Assembly: GCA_934045075.1 (NCBI GenBank) | Contig: OW203736.1 | Coordinates: 19,418,805 to 19,482,804 of the forward strand | Length of the DNA stretch: 64,000 nt | Reading direction: 5' to 3' | Source of the DNA: Yponomeuta sedellus | Lineage: Eukaryota > Arthropoda > Insecta > Lepidoptera > Yponomeutidae | Shown here: positions 62,640 to 64,000 of the stretch, one piece after another | Numbering within the stretch: position 1 is the first letter of the stretch | Layout of the letters: each line of letters starts with the position of its first letter | The notes under the pieces: generated by a model | Told to the model about the DNA's origin: nothing | Seen by the model: only the letters and a program-made list of their open reading frames with translations | Databases searched by the model: none | Position numbers and translations under genes: made by a program

Positions 62640-62855
62640 GTACTCTATACCTGCTGCAAGTGATGCAAATTACTTCAGCCAGATGTCGCTGCCTATAAAT
62701 AATTTAGAGAATATTGCAAAGAGGTTCGAAGTTTCGCTGATGTCGTTACTTGTCCATTGGCTCAGTGGGGAGAACGCCGGCACGGTTAGCCAGAGGTCGC
62801 TGGTTCGAGTCCCGGCATGGGTGGAATTTTTAGCCTTTAAATAGGTTTTTAAAAT
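62640..62855 (+). mobile_element. Family-T SINE, head-to-head with the previous one
   Basis: gcaagtgatgcaaattactt, aaagaggttcga, tggctcagtggggagaacgc, ccagaggtcgctggttcgag and gcctttaaataggttttt. The two face each other across 100 bp. Confidence 0.75.
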
Positions 62856-62876
62856 ATGCTATACCTAATCATCGTA

Positions 62877-64000
62877 GAATAGAATAGAATAGAATAGAAA
62901 AGGTTTATTTATTACACACAAAACACAGAATAATTTTAACAAAGAATAACCAATGAAAGAAAAACATTAGACACTTATAACTAAAAGTTAATACAATAGC
63001 GAAACTGTGTGTCGTGGCAATAAATGGGTACCTGACTCAGCATTGTGTTACGAGTTTTCCCGTAACGCTGGTATTCTGTCAAGACCCAGGGTGACAGTCA
63101 CGAGAATCAACAGAACAATAACTTTATGCTTACAAACAAAAGACGAAGTGAGATTAAGTAGGTATGTAGTTTTAATTATTGTACATTTAATTATTGTGGA
63201 ATTACATATTATAAACGTTACACTAAATATATCGAATTGGCTCTAAATCATACACATGTCCAATGCAAGCTCCTAAATTGGGCTTTGGGATTTTATTTAT
63301 TGTTTGTTGTTTTTAGTTGTTTTAGGGCATGCTACCTTGGGCAAGGGGCATATAAGCTGTGGCAAACTATTGATTATTCAACAGATGTATCTTCAATTGT
63401 GATTTAAAACTATGCTTTGACTCAATGCTTCTCAGGGGCGGAGGGAGGTTATTCCAGCACTTTGATGCAGCGTACTTGAAACTACCCCTAAAGGCTGCAG
63501 TCTTGTGCTGAGGACATATGATAATGCCCTTTCTAACACTGCGTAGATGTTGACTATGGGTGGCAGTTGACCATTCATTTTTACTACTAAGGTACTTGGG
63601 GGCACCAGTTTTAGTTATACCAAACAGGAGACAGGCAAGGTGATATTGGCATCGGCTCTTCATGTTGAGAATGTTTGCATTATTTAAAAATGGAGTAATA
63701 TGTGCTCTACGAGGGATACTGAAACAGTAGCGGGCACAGGCATTTTGAATGCGCTGGATTAGTCGCATGGTTCTTGCATATAGACAGGGGCCGTACACAG
63801 AGATGCAGTAATTCAATTTTGACAAAACTAAAGCCTCAATAAGCCGCACTCGGAGTTCCTCACTCAAAAAGTTACGTATACGATAGAGAACACTAAGTCG
63901 GTAGAAACAACTCCTTGCCAGCTCAGCAACATGACTTTCGAAGCGCAATTCTTCGTCAATGATGACCCCCAGATTTCTGGCCTCGTGTACTCTCTCTACT
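62877..64000 (-). mobile_element. CR1/L2-like LINE 3' portion, runs off the right edge
   Basis: Coding end (63367-64000) followed on the minus strand by about 490 bp of 3'UTR that ends aataaataaaccttttctat and a (ttcta)4-5 repeat at 62877-62900. Short microsatellite 3' ends are usual for CR1/L2-type LINEs. Confidence 0.7.
63367..64000 (-). CDS. LINE reverse transcriptase C-terminus (partial)
   Basis: Uninterrupted frame from the window edge to the stop at 63367-63369. It reads VHEARNLGVIIDEELRFESHVAELAR, the LGV.ID..L.F..H motif after the RT core, then LRVRLIEALVLSKLNYCISVYGP, RIQNACARYCFSIPRRAHITPF and a C-terminal ASKCWNNLPPPLRSIES. The WN.LP..LR ending is typical of CR1/L2/Jockey-group LINEs. 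About 211 codons visible; catalytic motifs would lie beyond 64000. No frame damage seen, so it may belong to a young copy. Confidence 0.82.
   Translation of the reverse strand, partial: VERVHEARNLGVIIDEELRFESHVAELARSCFYRLSVLYRIRNFLSEELRVRLIEALVLSKLNYCISVYGPCLYARTMRLIQRIQNACARYCFSIPRRAHITPFLNNANILNMKSRCQYHLACLLFGITKTGAPKYLSSKNEWSTATHSQHLRSVRKGIIICPQHKTAAFRGSFKYAASKCWNNLPPPLRSIESKHSFKSQLKIHLLNNQ

Overview
The window looks like genomic DNA of a moth or butterfly (Lepidoptera). It is AT-rich, has eukaryotic splice signals and no operons. Its only recognisable host genes are a same-strand tandem family resembling the lepidopteran ommochrome-binding protein, a secreted pigment carrier described from Manduca sexta haemolymph. 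Everything else I can identify is transposable-element (TE) sequence, much of it nested.

Host genes: two members are intact single coding exons (35856-36761 and 55710-56612), one has a frameshift (24368-25272), and two are decayed pseudogenes (40845-41336 and 44216-45009). All are on the + strand. The first three have a splice acceptor (tttcag) 5 bases before the ATG, so a 5'UTR exon lies upstream of each and was not found. Shared upstream blocks (39340, 43766, 45525, 54925) and shared 3' flanks show that the array grew by segmental duplication.

Layout. 0-17 kb: short TEs (a snap-back SINE, a mini-Helitron, MITEs, a 5S-derived SINE carrying a MITE), an almost intact piggyBac element (2836-5807) inside an older foldback element, a hAT-type MITE with 8-bp target duplications, and the 3' end of an R1-clade LINE. 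17.9-24.0 kb: a full-length but decayed Helitron with both termini and a 45-bp minisatellite in its coding region. 24-26 kb: pigment-carrier copy 1 with SINEs in its 3' flank. 28.6-32.2 kb: a Jockey-like LINE that has lost its reverse transcriptase, flanked by an unusually long direct repeat of about 140 bp. 34.7-36.8 kb: a MITE holding two dated retro-insertions, then copy 2. 39.3-46.1 kb: a mariner, two pseudogenes, a mini-Helitron with its empty paralogous site, a LINE RT remnant, a 99-bp-arm palindrome and a TA-flanked MITE. 46.1-49.5 kb: a DDE transposon with a C-terminal SWIM zinc finger, an intron and terminal inverted repeats. 50-54 kb: LINE remnants, including an RTE-type reverse transcriptase on the minus strand. 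55.7 kb: copy 3. 56.6-64 kb: SINEs, a MITE and two LINE RT remnants, one running off the right edge.

The most unusual patterns are: one tRNA-derived SINE family in which three copies carry an inverted copy of their own interior at the 5' end; the DDE/SWIM element; the long LINE flanking duplication; and the filled/empty site pair that orders duplication before Helitron insertion. All family names come from recognising motifs by eye. No database search was run.
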